Shown here: positions 49,422-57,842 of the stretch, in pieces
Position numbering within the stretch: position 1 is the stretch's first letter
How the letters are laid out: the number at the start of each line of letters is the position of its first letter
Origin: Opitutia bacterium
Lineage (GTDB): Bacteria; Verrucomicrobiota; Verrucomicrobiia; Opitutales; Opitutaceae
Direction: 5' to 3'
Assembly: GCA_947474365.1 (NCBI GenBank)
Contig: CANJIU010000019.1
Coordinates: forward strand, 1 to 64,000
Length of the DNA stretch: 64,000 nucleotides
The notes under the pieces: generated by a model
Database searches by the model: none
What the model saw: only the letters and a program-made list of their open reading frames with translations
What the model was told of the DNA's origin: nothing
Translations under genes and position numbers: made by a program

Positions 49422-51389
49422 ATGAACTATTCCACCCGTTTGCTGGCTGTTCTCGCGGCCATCGTTGTTCTTGCGTTCACTCCGCTTTCGCGGCTTTGCG
49501 GCGCGGAGGAAAAATCCGCTTCGGCGGCCTACGACAGCCGCGAGCATTACACGAAGTACGAATATCGGATTCCGATGCGCGATGGCGTGAAACTCTTCAC
49601 GTCCGTCCTCGTGCCGAAGGATGCGTCCAGGAGCTATCCATTCCTGATGACGCGCACTCCCTACAGCGTCGCGCCGTACGGAGAGGACGAATACTCCGGG
49701 GCGAGTGCGCACACTGACCTGTTTCTCAAGGCCGGCTACATCTGGGTGCGGCAGGACGTGCGTGGCCGCACGATGTCAGAGGGGAAATTCATCGAAATGA
49801 CGCCGCATCGTCCCGACAAGAAGTCGAAGGCCGACGTCGACGAGAGCACCGACACCTACGACACGGTCGAGTGGCTCCTTCAGCACGTGCCCAATCACAA
49901 CGGTCGCGTCGGTATCTGGGGCATTTCCTATCCGGGGTTCTACACGTCGGCGGGAATCATCGATACCCATCCGGCGATTAAGGCTGCGTCACCGCAGGCG
50001 CCCGTCACCGATTTCTATCTCAATGACGATTGGTACCACGGCGGCGCCTTCATGATGGCGGCGAGTTTCGACTTTTTCTCGTCGTTCAAACCGCAATCCG
50101 GCCCGACTCCGCCACCCAAAGTCCGGGTGCCCTTCGACTACGGCACGCGCGACGGCTACGAGTTTTTCCTGAAACTGGGGTCGGTCGCGAAAGCGACCGC
50201 GCTGCTCGGCGGCGACAACACCGGGTGGAACGAAGGTGTCGCGCATCCGACGTACGACGCCTACTGGAAAGAGCGCGCGATTTGGCGCCATCTGAAAAAC
50301 ATCCGCTGCGCCGTGCTCACCGTCGGCGGATGGTTCGACGCCGAAGACCTGATGGGGCCGCTCCGCACCTACCGCACAATCAAGGAAAACAATCCGGACA
50401 TCTTCAACGCGATCGTCATGGGACCGTGGGTGCACGGCGGCTGGGCGGGTCGCGACGGGCGAAAGCTCGGCAGCGTCGATTTCGCGGCGGACACGGCGAA
50501 GTTCTACCGGGAGAAGATTGTGTTCCCGTTCTTCGAGAAGCACCTCAAGGACAAGGGCGACCCCAAGCTCCCCGAGGCTTACGTGTTCGAGACTGGCACG
50601 AACGTCTGGCGGCAATATCCGGCCTGGCCGGCGCCGGGCGCGAAGACGCGCACGTTGTATTTTCGCGATGGAGGTGCGCTCTCGTTCGAGGCGCCGACCG
50701 GTGCGGCGGCGAGCGATTCATATGTGAGCGATCCGGCGAAACCGGTGCCGTTTATCGGATACACCGCGACCGGTGTGCCGCAGGAGTACATGGTGGCCGA
50801 TCAGCGTTTCGCTGCGACGCGACCCGACGTGCTCGTCTATGTCACCGAGCCGCTGGAGGAAAGCCTCACGCTGGCGGGCCCGGTTTCACCGCGGCTTTTC
50901 GTTGCGACGACGGGCACCGACGCCGACTGGGTCGTCAAGCTGATCGACGTCTATCCTCCGGAGAGGAGCACGCCGTCCGCGACGACGGCGGGAGAACGCT
51001 CGAAGGATGTTCCGCCGCCGTCGATCACGCTCGGGGGCTATCAACAGCTCGTGCGCGGGGAACCGTTTCGCGGCCGGTATCGGAAGAGTTTCGAAAAGCC
51101 CGAGGCGTTTGCGCCGGGCAAAGTCGAGGCGGTGAACTTTACGATGCCCGACGTGAACCACACGTTTCGCCGGGGACACCGCATCATGGTGCAGGTGCAG
51201 AGCACATGGTTTCCCCTCGTGGACCGGAATCCGCAGACGTTCGTCGACATCGCGACGGCCAAGCCGGGGGATTTTCGCGTGGCGACCCAGACGATCCACC
51301 GTGCGCCCGGTCGGGCCTCAGGCGTGGAGGTGAGCGTGTTGGAGGCGCCACAGAACGTCGGGAAATCCGGGGTCAGCGCAAAACCCTGA
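49422..51389 (+). CDS. CocE/NonD family (S15) secreted acyl hydrolase
   Basis: The 655-residue protein starts at ATG 49422 with signal MNYSTRLLAVLAAIVVLAFTPL. The alpha/beta-hydrolase domain contains 'YRIPMRDGVKLFTSVLVPKD', the nucleophile serine in 'GRVGIWGISYPGFYTSAG' (~166), the acid in TVGGWFDAEDLMGP (~307) and the histidine in 'MGPWVHGGWAGRDG' (~335). A C-terminal jelly-roll (X-Pro dipeptidyl-peptidase type) includes 'SPRLFVATTGTDADWVVKLID' in parts and FRRGHRIMVQVQSTWFP. Family members hydrolyse esters, glutaryl-cephalosporins or X-Pro peptides; the specific substrate is open. It faces a convergent NTF2-like gene. Confidence 0.88.
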   Translation: MNYSTRLLAVLAAIVVLAFTPLSRLCGAEEKSASAAYDSREHYTKYEYRIPMRDGVKLFTSVLVPKDASRSYPFLMTRTPYSVAPYGEDEYSGASAHTDLFLKAGYIWVRQDVRGRTMSEGKFIEMTPHRPDKKSKADVDESTDTYDTVEWLLQHVPNHNGRVGIWGISYPGFYTSAGIIDTHPAIKAASPQAPVTDFYLNDDWYHGGAFMMAASFDFFSSFKPQSGPTPPPKVRVPFDYGTRDGYEFFLKLGSVAKATALLGGDNTGWNEGVAHPTYDAYWKERAIWRHLKNIRCAVLTVGGWFDAEDLMGPLRTYRTIKENNPDIFNAIVMGPWVHGGWAGRDGRKLGSVDFAADTAKFYREKIVFPFFEKHLKDKGDPKLPEAYVFETGTNVWRQYPAWPAPGAKTRTLYFRDGGALSFEAPTGAAASDSYVSDPAKPVPFIGYTATGVPQEYMVADQRFAATRPDVLVYVTEPLEESLTLAGPVSPRLFVATTGTDADWVVKLIDVYPPERSTPSATTAGERSKDVPPPSITLGGYQQLVRGEPFRGRYRKSFEKPEAFAPGKVEAVNFTMPDVNHTFRRGHRIMVQVQSTWFPLVDRNPQTFVDIATAKPGDFRVATQTIHRAPGRASGVEVSVLEAPQNVGKSGVSAKP

Positions 51390-51412
51390 GCGCTGCGGTT
51401 GGCGTGCGACGG

Positions 51413-51871
51413 TTATTTCTTCGCGGCGGTCGGCTCCGGCAGCTTGCACGACTGCCAGGCGACGAAGCGCCAGACGCCTTTCTCCAGCCGGTAGGCTGCG
51501 AGGAAGGCGAGGTGGAGCTCATTGAACGGTGCCGCCTTGCCGAGGACCAGTTTGGCCCGGCCCGTCATGTGCACGAGACCGGGGACAAGCTCGCGGAACT
51601 CACGCTGTTCATACGTGACGGAGTTGTACTTGGATTTGCCCGACGTGAGCGCGGCGATAAAGGAGGATTTTGTGTCGGCCGTGCCACTCGAGTGCACGTA
51701 GAGCAGATCATCGGAGAACACTGTGGCAAGTTTGGCCGGGTCGGCGGAGATCATCGCGGCGACGCGTGCGTCATCGGCCGCGCGCCACGCGGCCACGGGA
51801 TCGGCGGCGCGAAGCGAGACGGACCAGAGTGTGAGGGCGACCATTGGGAGGAGACGGAGGAGTGAGTTCAT
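51413..51871 (-). CDS. Exported NTF2-like (SnoaL/DUF4440) protein
   Basis: The 152-residue protein has a signal peptide (MNSLLRLLPMVALTLWSVSLRAA). The NTF2-like cone-shaped fold is indicated by 'VAAWRAADDARVAAMISADP', 'LATVFSDDLLYVHSSGTADTK', 'FREFVPG'-like 'REFRELVPGLVHMTGRA' and 'LAAYRLEKGVWRFVAWQSCKLP' in parts. Such proteins are small binding or enzyme domains of diverse function. It lies between the CocE and DUF885 genes on the opposite strand, divergent from DUF885 with 180 bp between them. Confidence 0.82.
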   Translation of the reverse strand: MNSLLRLLPMVALTLWSVSLRAADPVAAWRAADDARVAAMISADPAKLATVFSDDLLYVHSSGTADTKSSFIAALTSGKSKYNSVTYEQREFRELVPGLVHMTGRAKLVLGKAAPFNELHLAFLAAYRLEKGVWRFVAWQSCKLPEPTAAKK

Positions 51872-52051
51872 GAATAGGTTGGGGCGGAGGGAACGGCGGA
51901 CGTGGTTTCCACGATTTTACCGGTCACCATGGAAGACAATCCTGGAAGTGAGGTGGTGTAAGGTGATGGGATGCGTCACGCGTACGCGAGATCGACATGG
52001 CGAAAGTTGCCCGCATTGTCGGGGGGCGTTTCTGCCCAACCCTTGAACATC

Positions 52052-53842
52052 ATGCTTCTCCGACGATTCCCTTTCATCGTTTTCCTTCTCGTTGTGGCCT
52101 GCGGACGGGTGGTGGCCGCGCCTGCCCCGACGTTCGATCAATGGGTCGATACGTTCACTACCGAATGGGCGCGCACCAATCCCCAGTTTGCCACCCAGGC
52201 CCAGTATTTTTCGGGAGCGGAACAGGATGCGCTCGACCGGCAGCTCACGATGGTCGGCCCTTGGGGCAATACCTTTGGCCGTGCCGCCACTGAAGCACGC
52301 GCTGCTCTTGCCCGCCGCGGGCTGGAGGAGCTAAAACGCATTCCAACGGCGAACCTCACCGCGGCGCAACGCACGTCGGCCGCACTCGTCGCGTGGTTTC
52401 TGAAAAACACGATCGATTCGGCGGAGTTTGCGGCGCACCGCGCAGTCTTCGATCAATTCGCGGGCTTGCAGGTGGGACTGGTCAATTTCCTCACCCAGAC
52501 GCATCCGATCCGCAATCGTCGTGACGCGGAGAATTACCTCGTGCGCCTGGCGCTGGTCGCTCCGCGGATCGACGAAGGCATTGCGGAGGCGCGCGCGGCG
52601 GCCGCGGCCGGAATCCTCTCCCCGCGGTTCATCGTGGAGCGCACCCTGGAACAAATCGACGGCTTCCTCCTCCACCCGGCGCGGGAAAATGTGTTCACGG
52701 CTTCGTTTGATACGAGAATGGGGGCGTTGGGAGCGGCGATCGCGCCCGAGGTGCGGAAATCGTCGGTTGCCGCTGCGGAAAAGATCGTGGCGGAGGCGGT
52801 GATTCCAGCCTACCGGCGCGTGCGTGCGCTGTTGGCGGAGCAGTTGCCAAAGACGACCGGGGACGCCGGCGTGTGGCGTTTGCCGCGTGGGGCCGAATCC
52901 TACCGGCAAGCGCTCGCCACCTACACGACCACGTCGCTCGGGGCGGATGAAATCCACGCGATCGGCCTGCGGGAAGTCGCGCGGTTGGAGGGTGAAATGG
53001 ACAAGATTCTCCGCTCACTCGGATACAACGAGGGCTCGGTCAAGGATCGCACCGCCGCATTGGAGGCGGCTTCGCAGCCCCCGGCGACGCCGGATCCGCG
53101 TGCGATGTTGCTGGCCGACAATGAGCGTTACGTCGCCGACGCGTTGCAGCGTTGTGAGGCGCTCTTCGATCTCCGTCCGCGATCGCCGGTGGTGGTGAAG
53201 CGCGAGCCGCCGTTTTCCGAACGGACCGCCGCCGCCCACTACACGCCGCCGGCTCCGGACGGATCGAAGCCCGGCACTTACTGGCTACCGTTGCCGGGAC
53301 CGACGTTCGAACTGATCCGGATGCGTTCGCTGGCCTATCATGAGGCGGTCCCGGGCCACCATTTTCAGGTCGCGCTGCAGCAGGAATCGACCGAGTTGCC
53401 GCGATTCCGCAAGCTCGGGGCTTTCGGCTTCATCTCTGCGTACGGTGAGGGTTGGGGGCTGTATGCGGAACGACTGGCGGACGAGAGCGGCTGGTACGAC
53501 GGCGATCCGCGCGGGCGGCTGGGAGCGCTGGGAATGCAGCTGTTCCGGGCGCGACGCCTCGTGGTCGACACGGGAATGCACGCGAAGCGGTGGACGCGCC
53601 AGCAGGCGATCGACTACGGCATTCCAGCCACTGAGGTGGAGCGTTACATCGTTTGGCCCGGGCAGGCTTGTTCCTATATGATCGGTCAGCTGCGCATCGT
53701 CGAATTGCGCGAGAAGGCTCGCTCCGCCCTCGGTGGAAAATTTTCGATCAAGGGCTTCCACAATGTCGTGCTGAGCACCGGCAGCGTGCCGCTCGACGTG
53801 CTGGCGCAGGAAGTGGATGCCTGGGTGGCGGCGCAGCGGTGA
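52052..53842 (+). CDS. DUF885 family metallopeptidase-like lipoprotein
   Basis: The 596-residue protein from ATG 52052 has a signal with a lipobox-like VVAC (MLLRRFPFIVFLLVVAC), so it may be a lipoprotein. The gluzincin-type zinc site is visible as 'LAYHEAVPGHHFQVALQQE' (~430, H-E-x3-G-H) with a downstream 'ISAYGEGWGLYAERL' (~467), consistent with a third-ligand glutamate. The family is related to M32/M3-like zinc peptidases and is common among secreted proteins of Bacteroidetes and Verrucomicrobia. A probable terminator follows the stop. Confidence 0.87.
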   Translation: MLLRRFPFIVFLLVVACGRVVAAPAPTFDQWVDTFTTEWARTNPQFATQAQYFSGAEQDALDRQLTMVGPWGNTFGRAATEARAALARRGLEELKRIPTANLTAAQRTSAALVAWFLKNTIDSAEFAAHRAVFDQFAGLQVGLVNFLTQTHPIRNRRDAENYLVRLALVAPRIDEGIAEARAAAAAGILSPRFIVERTLEQIDGFLLHPARENVFTASFDTRMGALGAAIAPEVRKSSVAAAEKIVAEAVIPAYRRVRALLAEQLPKTTGDAGVWRLPRGAESYRQALATYTTTSLGADEIHAIGLREVARLEGEMDKILRSLGYNEGSVKDRTAALEAASQPPATPDPRAMLLADNERYVADALQRCEALFDLRPRSPVVVKREPPFSERTAAAHYTPPAPDGSKPGTYWLPLPGPTFELIRMRSLAYHEAVPGHHFQVALQQESTELPRFRKLGAFGFISAYGEGWGLYAERLADESGWYDGDPRGRLGALGMQLFRARRLVVDTGMHAKRWTRQQAIDYGIPATEVERYIVWPGQACSYMIGQLRIVELREKARSALGGKFSIKGFHNVVLSTGSVPLDVLAQEVDAWVAAQR

Positions 53843-53859
53843 ACGGTGGCGCAGCGTAG

Positions 53860-53901
53860 GCGGGGAACGCGGACGGCCCGTCCGCCCACTTCCCGCGTTT
53901 T
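53860..53901 (+). terminator. Rho-independent terminator after the DUF885 gene
   Basis: The outer stem GCGGG-(G)-AA pairs with TTCCCGC (53860-53867 with 53890-53896). It encloses a perfect inner stem CGGACGG/CCGTCCG (53870-53884), followed by GTTTTG. The position 18 bp after the stop and the short T-run support termination. Confidence 0.6.
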
Positions 53902-53946
53902 GCCTTTGCGACCGCACCCGCCCGCCACAGTCTCACGCCGCCCGTC

Positions 53947-55263
53947 ATGTCGCTTGAATTTTATCTAACCTTCCCCCGCATCTTCCGACTCGGCGCGATC
54001 CTCAGCCTCGCGCTTTCCCTTGCCGGCAACAGTTCACTCTGCGTTGGCCAGTCGGCCTCTCCCGTCGATCTCGGGCTGCCGGTGCAAAAGGCCGCCGCGG
54101 CCGGATTTTCCGCGGAACGGCTGCAGCGGGCGGAGAAGTTTTTGCAGAAAGAAATCGACGCGAACCGCTACGCCGGCGCGGTGTGGCTCGTGGCGCGCGA
54201 CGGCCGGGTCGTCACCCACGGAGCGGCCGGGACGCGCGACCGCGAACGCCGCGAGACGATGACCGAGGACAGCGCTTTCAAAATCTATTCGATGACGAAG
54301 ATCATCACTTCGGTCGCCGTCCTGTCGCTGCTTGAGGAGGGCCGGTTCAATCTCGACGACAATGTCTCCCGTTATCTGCCCCGGCTGGGCAAGATGATGG
54401 TGCTCACTGGCGGCACCGTCGACGTGCCCCAGTTGGTGGCGGCCAAACGCCCCATCACGATTCGCAACCTGCTTACGCACACCGCCGGGTTTGGCTACGA
54501 CGTGCTCGGGCGCGATCAGGTGCTGCGCGGCATCTACCTGCGGGTGGAACTTTGGAAGAGCACTTCCCTCGACGACTTCGTGACCCGCGCGGCGCGACTG
54601 CCGCTGCAGCACCAGCCGGGTGAGAGTTGGAACTATGGGATCAACACCGACATTTTGGGCGCGCTGGTCGAGGCGGTCGCCGGGCAGCCGTTCGAGACGG
54701 TCCTGCGGGAGAGGATCTTCGGCCCGCTTGGGATGACGGAGACGATGTTTCGTCCCCCACCTGCGATCAAATCGCGACTGGCAACGATCTATCAGCGCAC
54801 GAAGGAGGGCGGATTGAAGGCGGAACAGCCGTTCGGCGTCGATTTCAACGATCTCACCGGGACATTTGCCAGCGGCGGCGGCGGACTTGTCTCCACGCTC
54901 CATGACTACGCGCGGTTCGCGCAGATGCTGGCCAACGGTGGCGAGCTCGACGGCGTCCGGGTATTGGGACGGAAAACCGTCGAACTCATGACGCGCAACC
55001 ACATCGGCCACTTGAACCCGCATCCGGCCGGGGCGCCGGCTGGTTTTGGACTGGGAGTGCAGGTGGCGCCGGAGGCGGCGGATGCGGCCAAGGGTCTGTA
55101 TTCGCCCGGCCAATTCGGCTGGAGCGGCGCGGCTTCGACTTATGTGACGATTGATCCGCGGGAGCGTGTGATCGTGCTGCTCCTGCAACAGCACCTGCCC
55201 AACAACGAGGATGGAATCCACCAGAAGTTCACCAATCTGGTTTACCAGGCGTTGGTGAAGTGA
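53947..55263 (+). CDS. Serine hydrolase, beta-lactamase/esterase (class C) family, exported
   Basis: The 438-residue protein has a signal peptide (residues ~1-36, ending near CVGQS). The nucleophile S-x-x-K is in 'AFKIYSMTKIITSVAVLSLL' (~116). The catalytic-tyrosine region is 'QPGESWNYGINTDILGALVE' (~225), which lacks the strict Y-x-N of beta-lactamases. 'GLVSTLHDYARFAQML' and a C-terminal 'FGWSGAASTYVTIDPRERV' supply the third motif region (the G-A-A-S-T form common in esterases of this family). An esterase or D-amino-peptidase role is more likely than beta-lactam resistance. Confidence 0.87.
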   Translation: MSLEFYLTFPRIFRLGAILSLALSLAGNSSLCVGQSASPVDLGLPVQKAAAAGFSAERLQRAEKFLQKEIDANRYAGAVWLVARDGRVVTHGAAGTRDRERRETMTEDSAFKIYSMTKIITSVAVLSLLEEGRFNLDDNVSRYLPRLGKMMVLTGGTVDVPQLVAAKRPITIRNLLTHTAGFGYDVLGRDQVLRGIYLRVELWKSTSLDDFVTRAARLPLQHQPGESWNYGINTDILGALVEAVAGQPFETVLRERIFGPLGMTETMFRPPPAIKSRLATIYQRTKEGGLKAEQPFGVDFNDLTGTFASGGGGLVSTLHDYARFAQMLANGGELDGVRVLGRKTVELMTRNHIGHLNPHPAGAPAGFGLGVQVAPEAADAAKGLYSPGQFGWSGAASTYVTIDPRERVIVLLLQQHLPNNEDGIHQKFTNLVYQALVK

Positions 55264-55304
55264 GGGCCGCGTCCATTGTTTTCCCACCCCAATAAAACAC
55301 TCCG

Positions 55305-56288
55305 ATGATTACCAACGAACTCTTCGCCCAGGGGACAGTTATCCGCGAACCGGTCGGCACCGGATCCGGCTATTGGGTCGGTTGCCCGGGCGCGTTTTAC
55401 GATGCGGCGGAAGACGCCTGGTACCTGACGTACCGGATTCGACGGCCGCGCGGCGTGACGCCCGATCGCGGTGGTGAGGTGCGCATCGCGCGCTCGACCG
55501 ACTTGGTGCGCTGGGATGACGTCGTTACCATCGCGAAGCATCAGTATGACTCCGCGTCGATCGAGCGCAGTTGCCTGCACCGCGGACCCGACGGACTGTG
55601 GCGCTACTTTACGAGCTATGTGCATCCCTCCGACGGTCGCTGGTGCACGACGGTGCTCAAGGCGCCGACGGTGGCGCAGCTCGACCCGGCTCGCCGCGAG
55701 GTGATTTTCACCGGTCCGCCGCTCGGCCTGGAGGGCGTGAAAGATCCGTGGATCCTCGAGGTTGCCGGCGTCTATCACCTGTTTCTGAGCATCGCGACGC
55801 CGACGCCGCGGACGGCGGAGGGCTCGCACGCGACGCTGGACATTTTCAATACTGGTGAGTGCAAGTCGGCGACGGGCCTCGCCGTTTCGCGCGATCTCGA
55901 CCAGTGGGAATGGCAGGGCGTCGTGCTCGCGCCGGAAGCGACGGGGTGGGACTGTTACTGCCGTCGGTTGAATTCGATCGTGCCGCTGCCCGCGGATGCG
56001 ACGGGCGAGCGGTATCTGGCGTTCTACGACGGGAGCGCGAGCCATCTGGAAAATTACGAGGAGAAATGCGCACTGGCGGTTTCGGGCGATATGCGCCGCT
56101 GGCGGTCGCTTTCGCCGTTGGGACCGCGTTTCACGAGCCCGCATGCCTCGACTTCGCTGCGTTATCTCGACGCGAAGTTTGCACGCGGGAAGTGGCATCT
56201 CTTCTATGAGTTTGCCCGGCCCGACGGAGCTCACGACATGCGAGTCATCACCTGTTCGACGGCGGAACTAGCCGCGCTGGTGGGATAG
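55305..56288 (+). CDS. GH43/GH32-like five-bladed beta-propeller hydrolase
   Basis: The 327-residue protein has no signal peptide and starts at ATG 55305. Blade-like motifs are 'GCPGAFYDAAEDAWYLTYRI', 'IARSTDLVRWDDVVTI', 'GVKDPWILEVAGVYHLFLS' (with a K-D-P acid motif) and 'RYLDAKFARGKWHLFYEFA' in the last blade. The arrangement is that of the glycosidase propeller superfamily (GH43, GH32, GH130). The lack of a secretion signal suggests action on imported oligosaccharides, or the signal is not where expected. Family assignment is at superfamily level only. Confidence 0.65.
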   Translation: MITNELFAQGTVIREPVGTGSGYWVGCPGAFYDAAEDAWYLTYRIRRPRGVTPDRGGEVRIARSTDLVRWDDVVTIAKHQYDSASIERSCLHRGPDGLWRYFTSYVHPSDGRWCTTVLKAPTVAQLDPARREVIFTGPPLGLEGVKDPWILEVAGVYHLFLSIATPTPRTAEGSHATLDIFNTGECKSATGLAVSRDLDQWEWQGVVLAPEATGWDCYCRRLNSIVPLPADATGERYLAFYDGSASHLENYEEKCALAVSGDMRRWRSLSPLGPRFTSPHASTSLRYLDAKFARGKWHLFYEFARPDGAHDMRVITCSTAELAALVG

Positions 56289-56379
56289 GCGCGCCACGGT
56301 CGAAAAAGGCTCCCAGTCCGACCACGAAATTCGGGCTCGATTGGCGCGGTCAGATGGATCTCTCTCGCACTCTCCCCCC

Positions 56380-57717
56380 ATGAAGACCTGTTCTGTCCTT
56401 TTGCTCGTCGCGTTGCTGGTCGTGACTCCTGCCGTCCGGGCGGCGGCCGCCCCCGAATTGCGCGATGTCGTCACCGCGAAGTTTGCCGCCGAGTATCCGT
56501 CACTCGAGGCGATCTACAAAAACCTCCACACCAATCCCGAGCTGTCGTTCATGGAAACGAAGACCGCGGCGCTCGTCGCCAAGGAACTGCGGGCCCTCGG
56601 CGTTGAGGTTACGGAGAAGGTCGGCAACACGGGAGTCGTCGGCGTGCTCAAGAACGGACCGGGGCCCACCGTGCTGGTGCGCGCCGACATGGACGGCCTG
56701 CCGGTGAAGGAATTGACCGGCCTCCCGTGGGCGAGCACGACAGTCGGCAAGGATCTTTCCGGCAAAGAGCAGCCCACGATGCATGCGTGCGGACACGATC
56801 TGCATATCACGGGCCTCATTGGGACGGCCCGCACCCTCGTGGCGCTGAAAGATCAGTGGAAGGGCACGATCGTCTTCGTGGCCCAGCCTGCGGAGGAGAT
56901 TGTCGCCGGCGCCCGGGCGATGCTGACCGATGGACTTTACACGCGTTTCCCCAAACCGGACTACGCGCTGGCGCTGCATGTGTTCTCGTATCTGCCGGCC
57001 GGGATGGTGGGCTTCACCGAGGGGCCCACGTATGCCAGCGTGCGATCGGTGGACATCACGGTACGGGGGGTGGGCGGCCATGGCTCGACGCCGCACGTGA
57101 CGAAGGATCCGATCGTGATCGCGTCACAGCTGGTCGTCGCGCTGCAGACGATCGTGAGCCGGGAAATTCAACCCGGTACGCCCGCGGTGGTTACCGTCGG
57201 TGCGATCCACGGAGGCACGAAACGCAATATCATCTCGGAGGAGGTGAAACTCGAACTCACCCTCCGGAGTTTCGATGACAAGGTCATGGATCAACTCGTG
57301 GCCGCGATCCGGCGGATCAGCGCAGGAATCGGGCAGACGGCGGGGGTGCCGGCGGACCGGATGCCAGTGGTGACGGTGCTCGAAGAGTCGGCGCAGGTGA
57401 CCGTCAACAACCCGGCGCTGACGCAGCGGCTCGTCAATACGTTCAAGGCGTGGTTTCCTGCCGATCAGGTCAAGCCGCAGCCGCCCATCACCGGTGCGGA
57501 AGATTTTTCTGAATTCGGCCGTACGGTGCACCGGGTGCCGACGTTCATCTGGACGGTCGGCGCGGCGGATCCAGAGAAATATGCGGCAGCGGTCCGCGAG
57601 GGCCGGGCGCTTGCCTCGAATCATTCGCCGACGGCCCTGTTCGTGCCGGACCCGACCTTGCAGACGTGCGTGACTTCAATGTCGGCGGCGGTGCTCGATT
57701 TGCTCGGGAAAAAGTAG
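56380..57717 (+). CDS. M20 (M20D) amidohydrolase/peptidase, exported
   Basis: The 445-residue protein starts at ATG 56380 with signal MKTCSVLLLVALLVVTPAVRAAAA. Metal-site motifs are 'VLVRADMDGLPVKE' (~104), 'TMHACGHDLHITGLIGTAR' (~138, the Cys/His-x-Asp-x-His set of M20D), 'IVFVAQPAEEIVAGARAM' and the C-terminal 'PITGAEDFSEFGRTVHRVP'. The dimerisation domain has 'VRGVGGHGSTPHVTKDP'. Related enzymes hydrolyse N-acyl amino acids, hippurate or indole-acetyl-amino acids. It is periplasmic by prediction. Confidence 0.9.
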   Translation: MKTCSVLLLVALLVVTPAVRAAAAPELRDVVTAKFAAEYPSLEAIYKNLHTNPELSFMETKTAALVAKELRALGVEVTEKVGNTGVVGVLKNGPGPTVLVRADMDGLPVKELTGLPWASTTVGKDLSGKEQPTMHACGHDLHITGLIGTARTLVALKDQWKGTIVFVAQPAEEIVAGARAMLTDGLYTRFPKPDYALALHVFSYLPAGMVGFTEGPTYASVRSVDITVRGVGGHGSTPHVTKDPIVIASQLVVALQTIVSREIQPGTPAVVTVGAIHGGTKRNIISEEVKLELTLRSFDDKVMDQLVAAIRRISAGIGQTAGVPADRMPVVTVLEESAQVTVNNPALTQRLVNTFKAWFPADQVKPQPPITGAEDFSEFGRTVHRVPTFIWTVGAADPEKYAAAVREGRALASNHSPTALFVPDPTLQTCVTSMSAAVLDLLGKK

Positions 57718-57842
57718 CCGATTCTGAACCAAAGGGGCGGCGTTGATCGCCGTCGACATCAGAGGGACGACGGCTTCAGCCTTCTGCGGTCTACTCGTCC
57801 CGCGAAGTGTCTCTCGACTCCGCTCCTGGCGTTTTCCCCCTC